A DNA stretch of 64,000 nt from Vibrio orientalis CIP 102891 = ATCC 33934 (GCF_000176235.1 NZ_ACZV01000004.1:248001-312000); one strand, 5' to 3'; positions 36,207 through 45,793 are shown, counted from the stretch's first letter. The notes: generated by a model from the sequence alone, not told the origin. Numbers and translations are program-made.

Positions 36207-36229
36207 TGATTTAATTCCATAAATGAAAC
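36207..36229 (-). promoter_or_regulatory. partial copy of the CI-like operator motif
   Basis: In the gene's direction: GTTTCATTTATGGAATTAAA, sharing GTTTCAnTTATG with the sites at 29893-29915 and 38523-38545, though the rest of the palindrome is lost. It lies 47 bases upstream of the barrel gene start. Confidence 0.35.
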
Positions 36230-36344
36230 TTTTTAATTTGGTTTGGTTTCATTTGTGGTCTGAGTGAGGAATATACAGATCAAAAAATCATTTGTGAAGC
36301 TGTTTTTTTATCGAAAAGATCAGAAAGATTAATTGTTGGCATCA

Positions 36345-36379
36345 AAAAAGGCCAAGATTAACTAATCTTGGCCTTTTTG
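36345..36379. terminator. bidirectional intrinsic terminator
   Basis: AAAAAGGCCAAGATTA paired with TAATCTTGGCCTTTTT. On the minus strand it ends the 36400-38471 pair of genes. Confidence 0.88.
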
Positions 36380-36399
36380 TTTCATATTTGATTCTTGTT

Positions 36400-37194
36400 T
36401 TATGGGTTGTAGCTTATTTCGAACCATCCTTTGGCTTCGCTATGACCTTTGAAGTGTGTGATGTCATATTTGAATCCCACGCTGGTGTGGTCGTTAAGCA
36501 TATATCCACCACCGAGTTCAAGATTGGAACTCCAAGCGTTCGCATGGTTTATATATGCCGTTTGTGGTTTGGCATACAGCCAATGGCCAGAATCGAAACT
36601 GTACATGGTATGTAAACTCGATTTTAGAATGACCGAATCAGCATCAGTGTTAGTCTTTCCATCCTTAAGTCGTCCGAATAAACTGCCAATGCCAACTTTG
36701 GGTACAATCATCACGTTGTCGTGGAGTGTTAGCTTTTGGGCGTAGCTGACCGTCGACCCAAAGCCATTCCGGTCGTCGCCATCGCTTCCTAGAAATTCAA
36801 TAGATACACCCTGATCTGAATCACTTAGGTAGGTGTACTCAACTTGATAGTTACGCTGGCGTTTGTTGTTGAAGCCAAAATCCAATGTAAACAAATGTGC
36901 ATCTTCACCATAAGCGCCACGAATTCGCGTAGCGTCATAAGCTCGGCTTAAGCCAAAGCTTTTTCTGGCGGCCAATGGATCGCCATTGTTTATTTGGTGG
37001 CTGGTGGCCACGCCACCATAGCCAGCGCCAAGCATTCCCTCGTTATCTAACTCAGATTCAGCGACTACCACCACCTCCCCAGTTTCCTCATCGAGATAGG
37101 TAGCGTTCGTGCTAGAGCAGGATAGGGTAATCGCCGCGATTAGAGCTCCAGCAGATAGATTGGCGATAGTCTTTGCGATTTTTACTTGAGGCAT
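36400..37194 (-). CDS. outer-membrane barrel protein with lipoprotein-like signal
   Basis: 264 residues. The leader ALIAAITLSCSS resembles a lipoprotein signal though the -3 position is Thr rather than Leu. The remainder is rich in alternating strands (LFTLDFGFNNKRQRNYQVEY, VMIVPKVGIGSLFG, SNLELGGGYMLNDHTSVGFK) and ends in FEISYNP, fitting an eight-strand barrel. Function not recognised. It follows the NylB-like hydrolase gene by five bases, so the two are co-expressed. Confidence 0.7.
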   Translation of the reverse strand: MPQVKIAKTIANLSAGALIAAITLSCSSTNATYLDEETGEVVVVAESELDNEGMLGAGYGGVATSHQINNGDPLAARKSFGLSRAYDATRIRGAYGEDAHLFTLDFGFNNKRQRNYQVEYTYLSDSDQGVSIEFLGSDGDDRNGFGSTVSYAQKLTLHDNVMIVPKVGIGSLFGRLKDGKTNTDADSVILKSSLHTMYSFDSGHWLYAKPQTAYINHANAWSSNLELGGGYMLNDHTSVGFKYDITHFKGHSEAKGWFEISYNP

Positions 37195-37199
37195 TGAAA

Positions 37200-38471
37200 T
37201 TAACCTTCAACTGCGAAAAGAAGGGTTGGGATCACGTGTTGGAACGTCATAACAACTGTACGTGTTGATTCCATTTGGTATTGTGCGCCGTTCATCGCAA
37301 TTACGATGCCTGTAGATGGCTCCCCAATTACGACTTGGCCATGGATACCTACAAATGCAAGGAACTTGTGACCATCAATCTTGAATGTGCGAATTTGGTC
37401 TTTGTACCAAGCGTCAGGAGCGAGTTTGCTTTCCTTCCCTTGCGCCCAAGCCGCACGAACTTCTTCATTACCATCAAGAAGGTTCTGAACGAATTCTGTA
37501 GGGATAACCTGCTCACCTTTACGGTTTTTACCTCCATTAATTAAAACGTCCATCATTAGCGCAACGTCTCTAGTTGTTGCATTCAGACCACCGGATGCAA
37601 CAGCTTCGCCTTTAGAATTGGTTTGCAGGTACGCGTTGTTCTCAAAGCCAACTTTCTTCCAAATGCGTTCTTCCATGACTTTAGCTAAAGATTGACCTGT
37701 GACTCGAGTAATCACCATTCCCAGCATTTCAGTATTTATACATTGATAGTCGTAAGCTTCACCTGATTTAATATCAGTACGAACATCTACAAGTTTTCCA
37801 AAGTCCAAAACAGACTTGAGGTTTGGGTAGTTATTTGTACCGTTCCATTCTTGGACCTGGGTCATGCGTTCATCCCAAGATTTACCATTGGTAGCTTGGA
37901 TGAGAACTCCAGAACGCATATCTGCGACTTGTTGGACTGTCGCTTTTGAGTATGACGGTGACGATTTAAGTTCTGGTAAATAGTCGGTGATTGCCGCATT
38001 CATATCGACTTTACCTTCCATCGCTAGCGTAGCGAGTGTCATTGATGTAAATGATTTAGTCACTGACATCTGTAAGTGGGTCTGATCTTTGTGCATTCCT
38101 GACCAGTAATACTCATCGACTAGCTGGCCGTTCTTAAGAATCACTAGAGATTCCTGATTTAGTCGGTCACGGAGAATCACACTCATAGGGAGAAGTCCGT
38201 CAACATCTACTCCTTTCACGCTGTCTAGATCGAAGCCAGAAGCATTTCCTACATTGTGAATATATTCACCTTTGACCATCTCCATGTGGTGAGTGAATCG
38301 GTACGCGTGTTTCATCGTCAGTTTTGCTGACTTGCCCGAATCCCAGTTTTTTAGGGTCACCCCAACTGTGGAAGCACTGTCGATAAAGTCTGAATCTGGT
38401 TTATTTAGAACAAGTGCTGTTGCATTTAGTGATGTTGATACTATTGCTAGTGCCATAAGTGATTTCTTCAT
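37200..38471 (-). CDS. secreted serine hydrolase, class C beta-lactamase fold (NylB-like)
   Basis: 423 residues with signal peptide KKSLMALAIVSTSLNATAL. Active-site Ser136-x-x-Lys139 in MSVTKSFTSM, a Tyr in YDYQCINTEMLG, and a late HGQVVIG motif in place of KTG. This arrangement is that of 6-aminohexanoate-oligomer hydrolase-like and esterase-type members rather than true beta-lactamases. Periplasmic or secreted. Transcribed first, with the barrel protein gene five bases downstream. A CI-like operator motif lies 52 bases upstream. Confidence 0.88.
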   Translation of the reverse strand: MKKSLMALAIVSTSLNATALVLNKPDSDFIDSASTVGVTLKNWDSGKSAKLTMKHAYRFTHHMEMVKGEYIHNVGNASGFDLDSVKGVDVDGLLPMSVILRDRLNQESLVILKNGQLVDEYYWSGMHKDQTHLQMSVTKSFTSMTLATLAMEGKVDMNAAITDYLPELKSSPSYSKATVQQVADMRSGVLIQATNGKSWDERMTQVQEWNGTNNYPNLKSVLDFGKLVDVRTDIKSGEAYDYQCINTEMLGMVITRVTGQSLAKVMEERIWKKVGFENNAYLQTNSKGEAVASGGLNATTRDVALMMDVLINGGKNRKGEQVIPTEFVQNLLDGNEEVRAAWAQGKESKLAPDAWYKDQIRTFKIDGHKFLAFVGIHGQVVIGEPSTGIVIAMNGAQYQMESTRTVVMTFQHVIPTLLFAVEG

Positions 38472-38522
38472 GATGTCATTCCTACTTTTGATTCGTAAAT
38501 GATTCTATTGGCCGAAATATAC

Positions 38523-38545
38523 ACTTATCGAATCATAATTGAAAC
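38523..38545 (-). promoter_or_regulatory. second copy of the CI-like operator motif
   Basis: ACTTATCGAATCATAATT (38523-38540) matches ACTTATGAAATCATAAGT at 29893 in 15 of 18 positions, and both are followed by GAAAC. It lies in front of the NylB-like hydrolase gene in the same relative orientation as the site in front of the CI-like gene. Confidence 0.5.
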
Positions 38546-38719
38546 CACTTAATTACTTTTGTTTCGATTTCGGCGTCTATCGGCTTCTTGTGGTTTTTAA
38601 ATGATTCGGTTGGCGTTCGAAATCGATGGGGGTGATGGTTAGGTGCATTGGCGTTTACCAACGTAAGCAATGAAAAAGAGCATTAACGGTGTGAATTTGG
38701 AATTCGAGGGAGGGGAGAG

Positions 38720-39283
38720 TTATTCATGAGGCTTTGGACGACTGCTTTCCAAGGCCTCAACTTCTTTCAGATACCGAGCTTGCAAAGTATCCAATTTTCT
38801 CAGCAGTATGCTTATATCGCGAATTAACGCCTGATTAAGCTGCGCATAGTCTAAGCCGGAAATCATGTTAATCATTTTGCCGTTGGTTTGGCAGTTGCGG
38901 CTAATGGTTAGCCATTTGTCTTGTTGGCGTGAGGCCTCTTCATTGAGAGGTTCGATCGCACTACGTTCATTATCGATAAGATCAATGATGACGGTTGAGG
39001 CTTTAATTTGAGCGTTCATATGTTCTAGATAGCTAGCGTTGTTTGTTGACCATAAACTGTGAATTTCATCGGCACTAAATTCCTGAAATAGAAATGGCTG
39101 ATTTTGGTATAGCTTAAGAAACTGGTTAAACCGTGAAGCGTGAAGGTTGTACGACTCATCCAGTTCTTGTTGGACTTTGAGGCTGGCATTCCAACTTTTC
39201 TCATTGCATTGGGACCCGTTCACTTGAAAAGGTAAAGTGATCAGCATTGCTGCCGTTATAGTATTAAAGTAATGCCATATCAT
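38720..39283 (-). CDS. hypothetical secreted alpha-helical protein
   Basis: 187 residues. Apparent signal peptide (ITAAMLITLPFQVNGS) and then almost wholly helical, charged sequence with two cysteines (SQCNEK, SRNCQT) that could form a disulfide. No family recognised. Divergent from the SH3-type membrane protein gene. Confidence 0.65.
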   Translation of the reverse strand: MIWHYFNTITAAMLITLPFQVNGSQCNEKSWNASLKVQQELDESYNLHASRFNQFLKLYQNQPFLFQEFSADEIHSLWSTNNASYLEHMNAQIKASTVIIDLIDNERSAIEPLNEEASRQQDKWLTISRNCQTNGKMINMISGLDYAQLNQALIRDISILLRKLDTLQARYLKEVEALESSRPKPHE

Positions 39284-39338
39284 AAGTATGGATGCCGTGG
39301 TTTTGATTCGATAAGTATAGGAAAAATTCAGAACGGAT

Positions 39339-40010
39339 ATGAAAAAGCTAATGATGCTTGTCTTACTGCTTTTAGGTATTGGCTGTGCTGCTGGTGGTTA
39401 CTACATTTTCTACTACAAGCCACAACAAGATGCGATGGCGGCGCTAGAAGCTGAAGGAAATAAAGAGCCGATAACGCCACTTGAAATTGTGGAAGAGGAA
39501 GAGCAAGAGCAAGTGAAGCCGCCGGTGACTGACTACTACGTGAGTCCGCCAAGGCTTGGTGTCCGTGAAATGCCTGATTTTGACGCTTTTGTCGAAAGTG
39601 TCGTATATCGTGGCGATAAATTGCACATTCTGGAAAAACGTGACGGCTGGGGACGTATTTCTCCCTATTATGTTTATGAAGAGGGTGGACCAGAAGTGGC
39701 TGAATGGGTGCCAATGGAAGCACTACTTGAAGTCGCACCGACGGTCACCAAAAAAGAACGCTTAGAAACAGTGGGTCAGTACATTGAAAACTCTGATGAC
39801 TTTAAGCAGCATTTTGAGATGTTCATTAAGACCACTGATAATCTGTTAAAAGATGGCACTTGTGTTCCAGAAGATTTTGAAGAAACTCAAGGCTGGGTGC
39901 GCTCAGTGACCTTTGATGAGCAAGAGGCTTATTTTGTTTATTGTGGTGGTTTGAAACAGGCAAACAAGATTTACCTGAACGTTCAAACGGGCAAAACCTT
40001 TTACCGTTAA
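39339..40010 (+). CDS. membrane-anchored protein with SH3-like domain
   Basis: 223 residues. A single N-terminal membrane segment (MLVLLLLGIGCAAGGYYIFYY), an acidic linker (EIVEEEEQEQ), then a bacterial SH3-like stretch: PRLGVREMPDFDAFVESVVYRGDKLHILEKRDGWGRI and VAEWVPMEALLE. The C-terminal ~90 residues contain two cysteines and are not recognised. Probably an envelope protein facing the periplasm; SH3b domains often bind peptidoglycan. Confidence 0.7.
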   Translation: MKKLMMLVLLLLGIGCAAGGYYIFYYKPQQDAMAALEAEGNKEPITPLEIVEEEEQEQVKPPVTDYYVSPPRLGVREMPDFDAFVESVVYRGDKLHILEKRDGWGRISPYYVYEEGGPEVAEWVPMEALLEVAPTVTKKERLETVGQYIENSDDFKQHFEMFIKTTDNLLKDGTCVPEDFEETQGWVRSVTFDEQEAYFVYCGGLKQANKIYLNVQTGKTFYR

Positions 40011-40109
40011 ATGCTACTAAAACTGAAATATTAGCTTTTAGAATATTTTAGTTGTCTGGTTGACGCCTTAGGTCTAACATCGACATGTTCTATATTATTT
40101 GGCTAATCA

Positions 40110-40577
40110 ATGCTTCAGCGAATTGTTTCATATTTCTGGCTAGTTTTACTTGCGATGGTTCTACCAACGCAGGCTTTTGCCTATTTGTTACAAGCTGAAA
40201 ACGAAGCTTCTGCTAGACTTAGTTACCGCTCTCTCGGCGCTTCACCTTCTTCAGAACAAGACTTCCAAGCTCTGTTTGATGAAGTACGCCAAGAACCCCA
40301 ATCAGAGCCAGTAACTCAATCAGATATTGCGCAAGATTGGTTAGCGATTATCAATGCGAATCGTTGGTCAAATGTCACTCGTGTACTTGATGACGCTGAA
40401 CCTAAATCGAATCTTGAAACGGTAGGTTTTGAACCTGCTGCTATTCCTCTCTATCGGTTGTATAAACTTCCGGTTGTTACCTCAACTCAACGCGTTTCGA
40501 ATCAAAATGCTATCTACCGAGTTTCCGGCTGGAAAGAATCGAACACGCTTTACGTCGCCTTAAACGGTCATTTCTAA
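40110..40577 (+). CDS. hypothetical exported protein
   Basis: 155 residues with signal peptide (YFWLVLLAMVLPTQAFAY). The rest has no recognised domain; the second half is strand-rich (IPLYRLYKLPVVT, AIYRVSGWKESNTLYVAL). It lies 91 bases before secD, so it may be transcribed with it. Confidence 0.62.
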   Translation: MLQRIVSYFWLVLLAMVLPTQAFAYLLQAENEASARLSYRSLGASPSSEQDFQALFDEVRQEPQSEPVTQSDIAQDWLAIINANRWSNVTRVLDDAEPKSNLETVGFEPAAIPLYRLYKLPVVTSTQRVSNQNAIYRVSGWKESNTLYVALNGHF

Positions 40578-40668
40578 TCATTTTTTAACTTAGTTAAACG
40601 AAGAATTTAATCTTCATTATTTTAATACTACGCACGGATTACTGTGCCTAGCAAAGTTAAGAAATATT

Positions 40669-42516
40669 ATGAAAAAACAACCTGTTAAGCAGGCGAAATC
40701 TGCACGCCTGATGAACCACTACTCGGCGTGGAAGTATGTGGTGCTGATCGCTACGATCATTATGCTGACGTTAAGTGCAATACCAACTTGGTATGGTGAG
40801 AAACCGTCAATACAGGTGACAACGTCACCACAAGCAAGTAACTCAATTCTTGGTAATGTTAGTGAACTGAATCGCTACCTTGATCAGCGCGATATTGACG
40901 TCATCCAAATTGACCAAGTTGGCCAAAAAACAACGCTAGTGTTCGACAACGAAACGGCTCAGACACAAGCACGTAAAGAGCTCGACAAGATGCTGGGCAA
41001 AGAAGATAGCATCACATTCTCTTATGTCTCTGTTGCGCCACAATGGTTAAGTGAACTTGGCTTCTCACCAATTAAGCTTGGTCTTGACCTTCGTGGCGGT
41101 GTTCAGTTCCTACTTAATGTAGATATTGATAAAGCGTTTGAAGATCAGCGCAATAGCTTAGTCGATGAAGTGCGTGACTTTTTACGTCAAGAGCGCATTC
41201 GTGGCGTGCAAATTACCGCAGTCGGTTCTGAAGGCTTTGATATTAAGAGTAATTCTGAACAAGCGATGGGTGCGGTTGGCGATTTCTTAAAGCAAAACTA
41301 CCCAACATGGGATGCAAAGCGTCACTCAGACTACATTGCTGTTAAACCAACACTACAAAGTAAATCTGAATTCCAATCTGTCACTATCAAGCAAAACCTT
41401 AAGATCATGCGTGATCGTATTGAAGAGCTAGGTATTACAGAAGCTTTAGTTCAACGCCAAGGTGAGCACAGCATTCGTATCGAACTACCGGGTGTACAAG
41501 ATCCTTCGTTGGCGAAGAACGTAATTGGTGCCACTGCAACGTTGGCATTCCATGAATCGCGCTCTCCTTCTGAAGAGAAAGCGTATGGCGACATCGTTCT
41601 GAAAGACAACGATGGTCGTGACGTAACCTTAGCGAAACGCGCCGTTCTTACTGGTGAACACATCATTAATGCTCGAGCTGGTATCGATAAAATGGGCTTC
41701 TCTGAAGTGAACATTTCACTCGATCATGCGGGCGGTAAGATCATGAGTGATTTCTCAGGCACTCATATTGGTAAGCCAATGGCAACGGTGTACCGCGAGT
41801 ACACTACTAACGCGAAAGGTGAAACCGAGCGTAGCGAGAAAGTCATCAGTGTTGCGACGATTCAATCACAACTAGGTAGCCAATTCCGAATTACTGGTGC
41901 GGGCTCTATGGAAGACGCGCAAAACTTAGCACTACTGCTAAGAGCGGGTTCATTAACAGCCCCTGTAACGATCGTTGAAGAGCGCACCATTGGTGCATCT
42001 TTGGGTGCTGAAAACATCCAAAACGGTTTTGCTGCCTTGGCGCTAGGCCTAGCGATGACACTGACCTTTATGGCGCTATGGTACCGCCGACTTGGTTGGG
42101 TGGCAAACGTCGCTCTAATGGTTAACATGGTCAGCTTGTTAGGCCTTATCGCATTACTACCGGGAGCTGTGTTAACTCTTCCAGGTATTGCTGGCTTGGT
42201 TCTTACTGTCGGTATGGCGGTGGATACCAATGTACTTATTTTCGAACGTATTAAAGATAAATTGGCAGAGGGGCGTACCTTTGCTCAGTCTATCGATCTA
42301 GGGTTTGGCAGTGCACTAAGCACCATTCTAGATGCCAATATCACCACCATGATTACCGCTGTCGTGCTGTACTCGATCGGTAATGGTCCAATTCAAGGCT
42401 TTGCTTTGACTCTTGGTCTTGGTCTCTTGACCAGTATGTTCAGCGGCGTATTCGCTTCACGCGCAATCATTAACTTAGTTTGGGGACGCGACGCTCGTCG
42501 TGACGTAAGGGTTTAA
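40669..42516 (+). CDS. secD: protein translocase subunit SecD
   Basis: 615 residues, normal SecD length: TM1 (about 24-42), a large periplasmic domain with LGLDLRGGVQFLLNVD, and five further membrane segments including TVGMAVDTNVLIFERIKDKL and ANITTMITAVVLYSIGNGPIQGFALTLGLGL. It uses ion flow to pull exported proteins from SecYEG. yajC and the tgt-queA context of the usual secDF locus are missing, so this is probably the second vibrio SecDF pair. secF starts two bases after its stop. Confidence 0.95.
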   Translation: MKKQPVKQAKSARLMNHYSAWKYVVLIATIIMLTLSAIPTWYGEKPSIQVTTSPQASNSILGNVSELNRYLDQRDIDVIQIDQVGQKTTLVFDNETAQTQARKELDKMLGKEDSITFSYVSVAPQWLSELGFSPIKLGLDLRGGVQFLLNVDIDKAFEDQRNSLVDEVRDFLRQERIRGVQITAVGSEGFDIKSNSEQAMGAVGDFLKQNYPTWDAKRHSDYIAVKPTLQSKSEFQSVTIKQNLKIMRDRIEELGITEALVQRQGEHSIRIELPGVQDPSLAKNVIGATATLAFHESRSPSEEKAYGDIVLKDNDGRDVTLAKRAVLTGEHIINARAGIDKMGFSEVNISLDHAGGKIMSDFSGTHIGKPMATVYREYTTNAKGETERSEKVISVATIQSQLGSQFRITGAGSMEDAQNLALLLRAGSLTAPVTIVEERTIGASLGAENIQNGFAALALGLAMTLTFMALWYRRLGWVANVALMVNMVSLLGLIALLPGAVLTLPGIAGLVLTVGMAVDTNVLIFERIKDKLAEGRTFAQSIDLGFGSALSTILDANITTMITAVVLYSIGNGPIQGFALTLGLGLLTSMFSGVFASRAIINLVWGRDARRDVRV

Positions 42517-42518
42517 TC

Positions 42519-43421
42519 ATGGTCGAATTCTTTAAACAACGTATCCGCCGTATTCGTTACATTACCAGCTTTGTTTCCATTGCTTTAATGGTAGTGTCCT
42601 TGATTGCATTGGCGGCGAATGGCCTGAACATGGGTCTGGATTTCACTGGCGGTATGGTGACGGAAGTCAAAGTCGACAACAACGTCACTCACCAGCAGTT
42701 AGTGAATACGCTTCAGCCAGAACTGGGTGAGTTCACCAATGTCACCCATTCAGATCAAGATGGTCGTTGGGTGATTCGTTACCCAATCCCAGCACAAGGT
42801 GATGAGGTTGCCGATCTTACGCAAACATTAGCGCCTATTTCTCATCAAGTTGAAGTAATCAGTAATAGCATGGTTGGCTCTCAAGTCGGTCAAGACCTAG
42901 TCGATCAAGGTGGTTTAGCACTACTTATCTCAATGATGAGTATCTTAGGTTATCTATGTTTCCGTTTTGAATGGCGTTTAGCGAGTGGTTCATTGCTAGC
43001 GTTGGTTCATGACGTGGTGTTAGTGCTTGGTTTCTTTGCGGCAACACAAATGGAATTTAACTTAACTGTGTTTGCAGCGATATTGGCGATTCTTGGTTAC
43101 TCATTGAATGACTCTATCATCATTGCCGACCGTATCCGCGAGTTACTATTAGCGAAACAAACGACTCCGACTGAGGAAATTAACGACCAAGCAGTGCTAG
43201 CGACGTTCTCACGTACCATGGTGACCTCGGGTACTACGTTAATGACGGTATCAGCATTGTGGATTATGGGTGGTAGCGCGCTGCAAGGCTTTGCGATTGC
43301 CATGTTCATCGGTATTTTATCAGGTACTTGGTCTTCTATCTCGATCGGTACTGTATTGCCTGAATGGCTGAAGCTTGAACCTAAACATTACTTACCAGTT
43401 GAAGTGGATGACGCGCCTTAA
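42519..43421 (+). CDS. secF: protein translocase subunit SecF
   Basis: 300 residues with six membrane segments. SecF signatures: MGLDFTGGMVTEVKV, FAAILAILGYSLNDSIIIADRIRE and FSRTMVTSGTTLMTVSALWIMGG. Forms the SecDF complex with the gene just upstream. Followed by a strong terminator. Confidence 0.95.
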   Translation: MVEFFKQRIRRIRYITSFVSIALMVVSLIALAANGLNMGLDFTGGMVTEVKVDNNVTHQQLVNTLQPELGEFTNVTHSDQDGRWVIRYPIPAQGDEVADLTQTLAPISHQVEVISNSMVGSQVGQDLVDQGGLALLISMMSILGYLCFRFEWRLASGSLLALVHDVVLVLGFFAATQMEFNLTVFAAILAILGYSLNDSIIIADRIRELLLAKQTTPTEEINDQAVLATFSRTMVTSGTTLMTVSALWIMGGSALQGFAIAMFIGILSGTWSSISIGTVLPEWLKLEPKHYLPVEVDDAP

Positions 43422-43441
43422 GCGGAAAGATAGTTAAAATA

Positions 43442-43474
43442 AACGCCCGATGTGTAAACATCGGGCGTTTTCTT
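43442..43474. terminator. intrinsic terminator after secF
   Basis: AACGCCCGATGT-GTAA-ACATCGGGCGTT then TTCTTT. Confidence 0.92.
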
Positions 43475-43485
43475 TATGGATCTGT

Positions 43486-44217
43486 TTATTTGGTTTGCAT
43501 CGCCAGAAAGTTAGTAAAGCTGGACCACGATTTAGTATCAGCATCTTCACGATAACGAGGGCTGCCAAAAACAGTAAAAGCATGCGGAGCACCACTGTAG
43601 GTGATCATCTCATGTTTGACGTTTGATTTTTCGAGTTCGTCAGCCAGTGCGGCAAATTGAGACATTGGAATTGCAGTGTCGGCTGTACCGTGAAGTACCA
43701 TAATAGGTCCTTTGGTCATGGTATAAGATTGGCCTTTCGGTGTACTTAATCCGCCATGGAAAGTAACGAATCCTTTCGCGTTCATTCCCGCTCGCGCTGA
43801 CTCCAATACTGCGGCTCCGCCGAAGCAGTAACCCATAACCACCGTATTATCAGTGTTGCCGCCTAACGACGCCGCATAGTCTAGACTTCCTTGCATAAGC
43901 GCGCGCAGTTTTTCTCGGTCTTTGTACAACTCTCCCGTGTGTTGTTTTTTATCTTTTACCTCTGTGGGTCTGATACCTTTACCGAATAGATCCGCTGCAA
44001 ATACGTTGTAACCAAGTTCATTGAGCATTGCCGCTCGTTTTTTCTCATAGTCTGTAAGTCCATCCCAATCGTGAATCAGCAACACCAATGGTGCATTATT
44101 ACTAATCTTCGCCCAGTACCCCTCGTATTCACTACCATTTACATTGTAAATCTTATCTTCCCCTGCGAAGGCGAAAGAACTCAACAGAGCAGAAATCCAA
44201 ACCAATATTAATTTCAT
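43486..44217 (-). CDS. exported dienelactone hydrolase-family protein
   Basis: 243 residues with a signal peptide (LVWISALLSSFAFAG). Alpha/beta-hydrolase of the dienelactone hydrolase family: nucleophile Cys in MGYCFGGAAVLE, Asp in LHGTADTAIP and His in GAPHAF. DLH members are usually cytosolic, so the signal peptide is notable. Substrate unknown. Confidence 0.88.
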   Translation of the reverse strand: MKLILVWISALLSSFAFAGEDKIYNVNGSEYEGYWAKISNNAPLVLLIHDWDGLTDYEKKRAAMLNELGYNVFAADLFGKGIRPTEVKDKKQHTGELYKDREKLRALMQGSLDYAASLGGNTDNTVVMGYCFGGAAVLESARAGMNAKGFVTFHGGLSTPKGQSYTMTKGPIMVLHGTADTAIPMSQFAALADELEKSNVKHEMITYSGAPHAFTVFGSPRYREDADTKSWSSFTNFLAMQTK

Positions 44218-44311
44218 AAAACACCTCCTTTTGTCGTAGAAGTGTAGTACGTAGACGAGTATGACAAGCGATCACTGCTGATTCACAGACAATTAATTGG
44301 CATGACAGTAA

Positions 44312-44336
44312 CAAAAAAGCCTCCCGAGGGAGGCTT
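44312..44336 (-). terminator. intrinsic terminator of the alcohol dehydrogenase gene
   Basis: On the minus strand AAGCCTCCCTCGGGAGGCTT followed by TTTTGTT. Confidence 0.9.
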
Positions 44337-44358
44337 GGATCAAAAGGAAAAGAACTCG

Positions 44359-45507
44359 TTACATCGCTGCTTCGAAGATCGCTGATATCTCTTCGTGGGT
44401 TGCTTGCTTAGGGTTAGTAAAGCCACAAGCATCTTTTAGTGCGTTATCTGCTAAAGTTGGGATATCGTCTGATTTCGCACCTAGCTCCTTAATGCCAGCA
44501 GGGATGCCAACATCTTTCGCTAGGGCAACGATTGCATCGATAGCGGCATTAGCGCCTTGCTCTGCAGTCATGCCTTCTACATTCACTCCCATTGCTTTCG
44601 CGACGTCACGAAGACGCTCAGGGCATACTTGAGCATTGTAACGCTGTACGTGAGGTAGCAAGATTGCGTTACATACGCCGTGTGGTAGGTCGTAGAAACC
44701 ACCTAGCTGGTGCGCCATTGCGTGTACATAACCGAGCGATGCGTTATTAAATGCCATACCTGCCATAAACTGAGCGTAAGCCATTTGTTCACGAGCTTCG
44801 ATGTCATCACCATTTTCTACTGCAGTTCGCAGGTGTGCTTGAACCAGTTCAATAGCTTTGATCGCCACTGCATCAGTAATCGGTGTTGCAGCAATAGAGA
44901 CATAAGCTTCAACGGCGTGAGTGAGAGCATCCATACCTGTCGCTGCCGTTAGTGATGCAGGTTTCGCTAGCATTAGCTCAGGATCGTTGACCGAGATTAA
45001 AGGCGTTGTGTGTTTATCGACAATCGCCATCTTAATATGACGCTCTTCATCCGTGATGATGCAGAAGCGAGTCATTTCAGATGCTGTACCTGCTGTAGTG
45101 TTAATCGCGATCAGCGGCAGCATAGGCTTAGCGGATTGATCAACGCCTTCGTAATCGGCAATCTTGCCGCCATTAGAGGCAACGAGCGCAATACCTTTAG
45201 CACAGTCGTGTGGTGATCCGCCGCCTAATGAAATTACGAAATCACAATCGTTATCTATCAGAAGCTCCAAGCCGTCGTTAACATTGCTGATGGTTGGGTT
45301 TGGCTGAGTGCCATCAAATACTACAGTCTCAACATCTCGCTCAGACAATAAATCTTGAACTTGTTTCACCATGCCAATTTGGCTGAGGATTTTGTCAGTT
45401 ACGATAAGACCTTTTTTGAAGCCTTGAGATTGGATGCTGTCGGTTGCGTCTTTAAGGCAGCCAGCACCCATTAGGTTTACTGTAGGGATAAAAAATGCAC
45501 TTGTCAT
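44359..45507 (-). CDS. iron-containing alcohol dehydrogenase
   Basis: 382 residues, the size of the Zymomonas AdhB class (383). Nucleotide site [17 protein letters not shown] and metal-site histidines in [26 protein letters not shown]. Probably NAD-linked and active on ethanol or other short alcohols. Single gene. A possible FNR half-palindrome pair lies 68 bases upstream, fitting a fermentative role. It might also dispose of the acetaldehyde made by PhnX, but the genes are not linked. Confidence 0.93.
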   Translation of the reverse strand: MTSAFFIPTVNLMGAGCLKDATDSIQSQGFKKGLIVTDKILSQIGMVKQVQDLLSERDVETVVFDGTQPNPTISNVNDGLELLIDNDCDFVISLGGGSPHDCAKGIALVASNGGKIADYEGVDQSAKPMLPLIAINTTAGTASEMTRFCIITDEERHIKMAIVDKHTTPLISVNDPELMLAKPASLTAATGMDALTHAVEAYVSIAATPITDAVAIKAIELVQAHLRTAVENGDDIEAREQMAYAQFMAGMAFNNASLGYVHAMAHQLGGFYDLPHGVCNAILLPHVQRYNAQVCPERLRDVAKAMGVNVEGMTAEQGANAAIDAIVALAKDVGIPAGIKELGAKSDDIPTLADNALKDACGFTNPKQATHEEISAIFEAAM

Positions 45508-45574
45508 TGGATTGCTCCATATTTATATATTTAATAACTGCATCTAGATTCGCATAAATATCCCAAGCCTAAAT

Positions 45575-45588
45575 TTGATCTCAAGCAA
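45575..45588. promoter_or_regulatory. possible FNR site
   Basis: TTGAT-CTCA-AGCAA: one mismatch from TTGAT-N4-ATCAA, 68 bases upstream of the alcohol dehydrogenase start codon. Confidence 0.3.
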
Positions 45589-45721
45589 TTAAGTTACCCA
45601 AAAGTGGTATGCAGAAAGGAATTTGTGAACTTAGTCATTTTGCCAGGGTTATGGCAATAAATATGTTAAATATTAATGAGTTAACGCAATCGTTTTCTCA
45701 ACATATTTAGGTAAGTAGAGC

Positions 45722-45754
45722 ATAAAATAAAACCCTTACAGTTAGGTGTAAGGG
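45722..45754 (-). terminator. terminator of the small acidic protein gene
   Basis: CCCTTACA-CCTAAC-TGTAAGGG on the minus strand, followed by TTTTATTTTATG. Confidence 0.8.
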
Positions 45755-45793
45755 CTGTTATTCCGGGGGCAGATATGGGGAGCTGCAAATGGA

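Noticed and set aside
36221..36254. AAATGAAAC and GTTTCATTT before the KdgM-like gene as a KdgR site
   Set aside because: The half-sites look right but are 16 bases apart, whereas KdgR sites are compact palindromes; not treated as KdgR.
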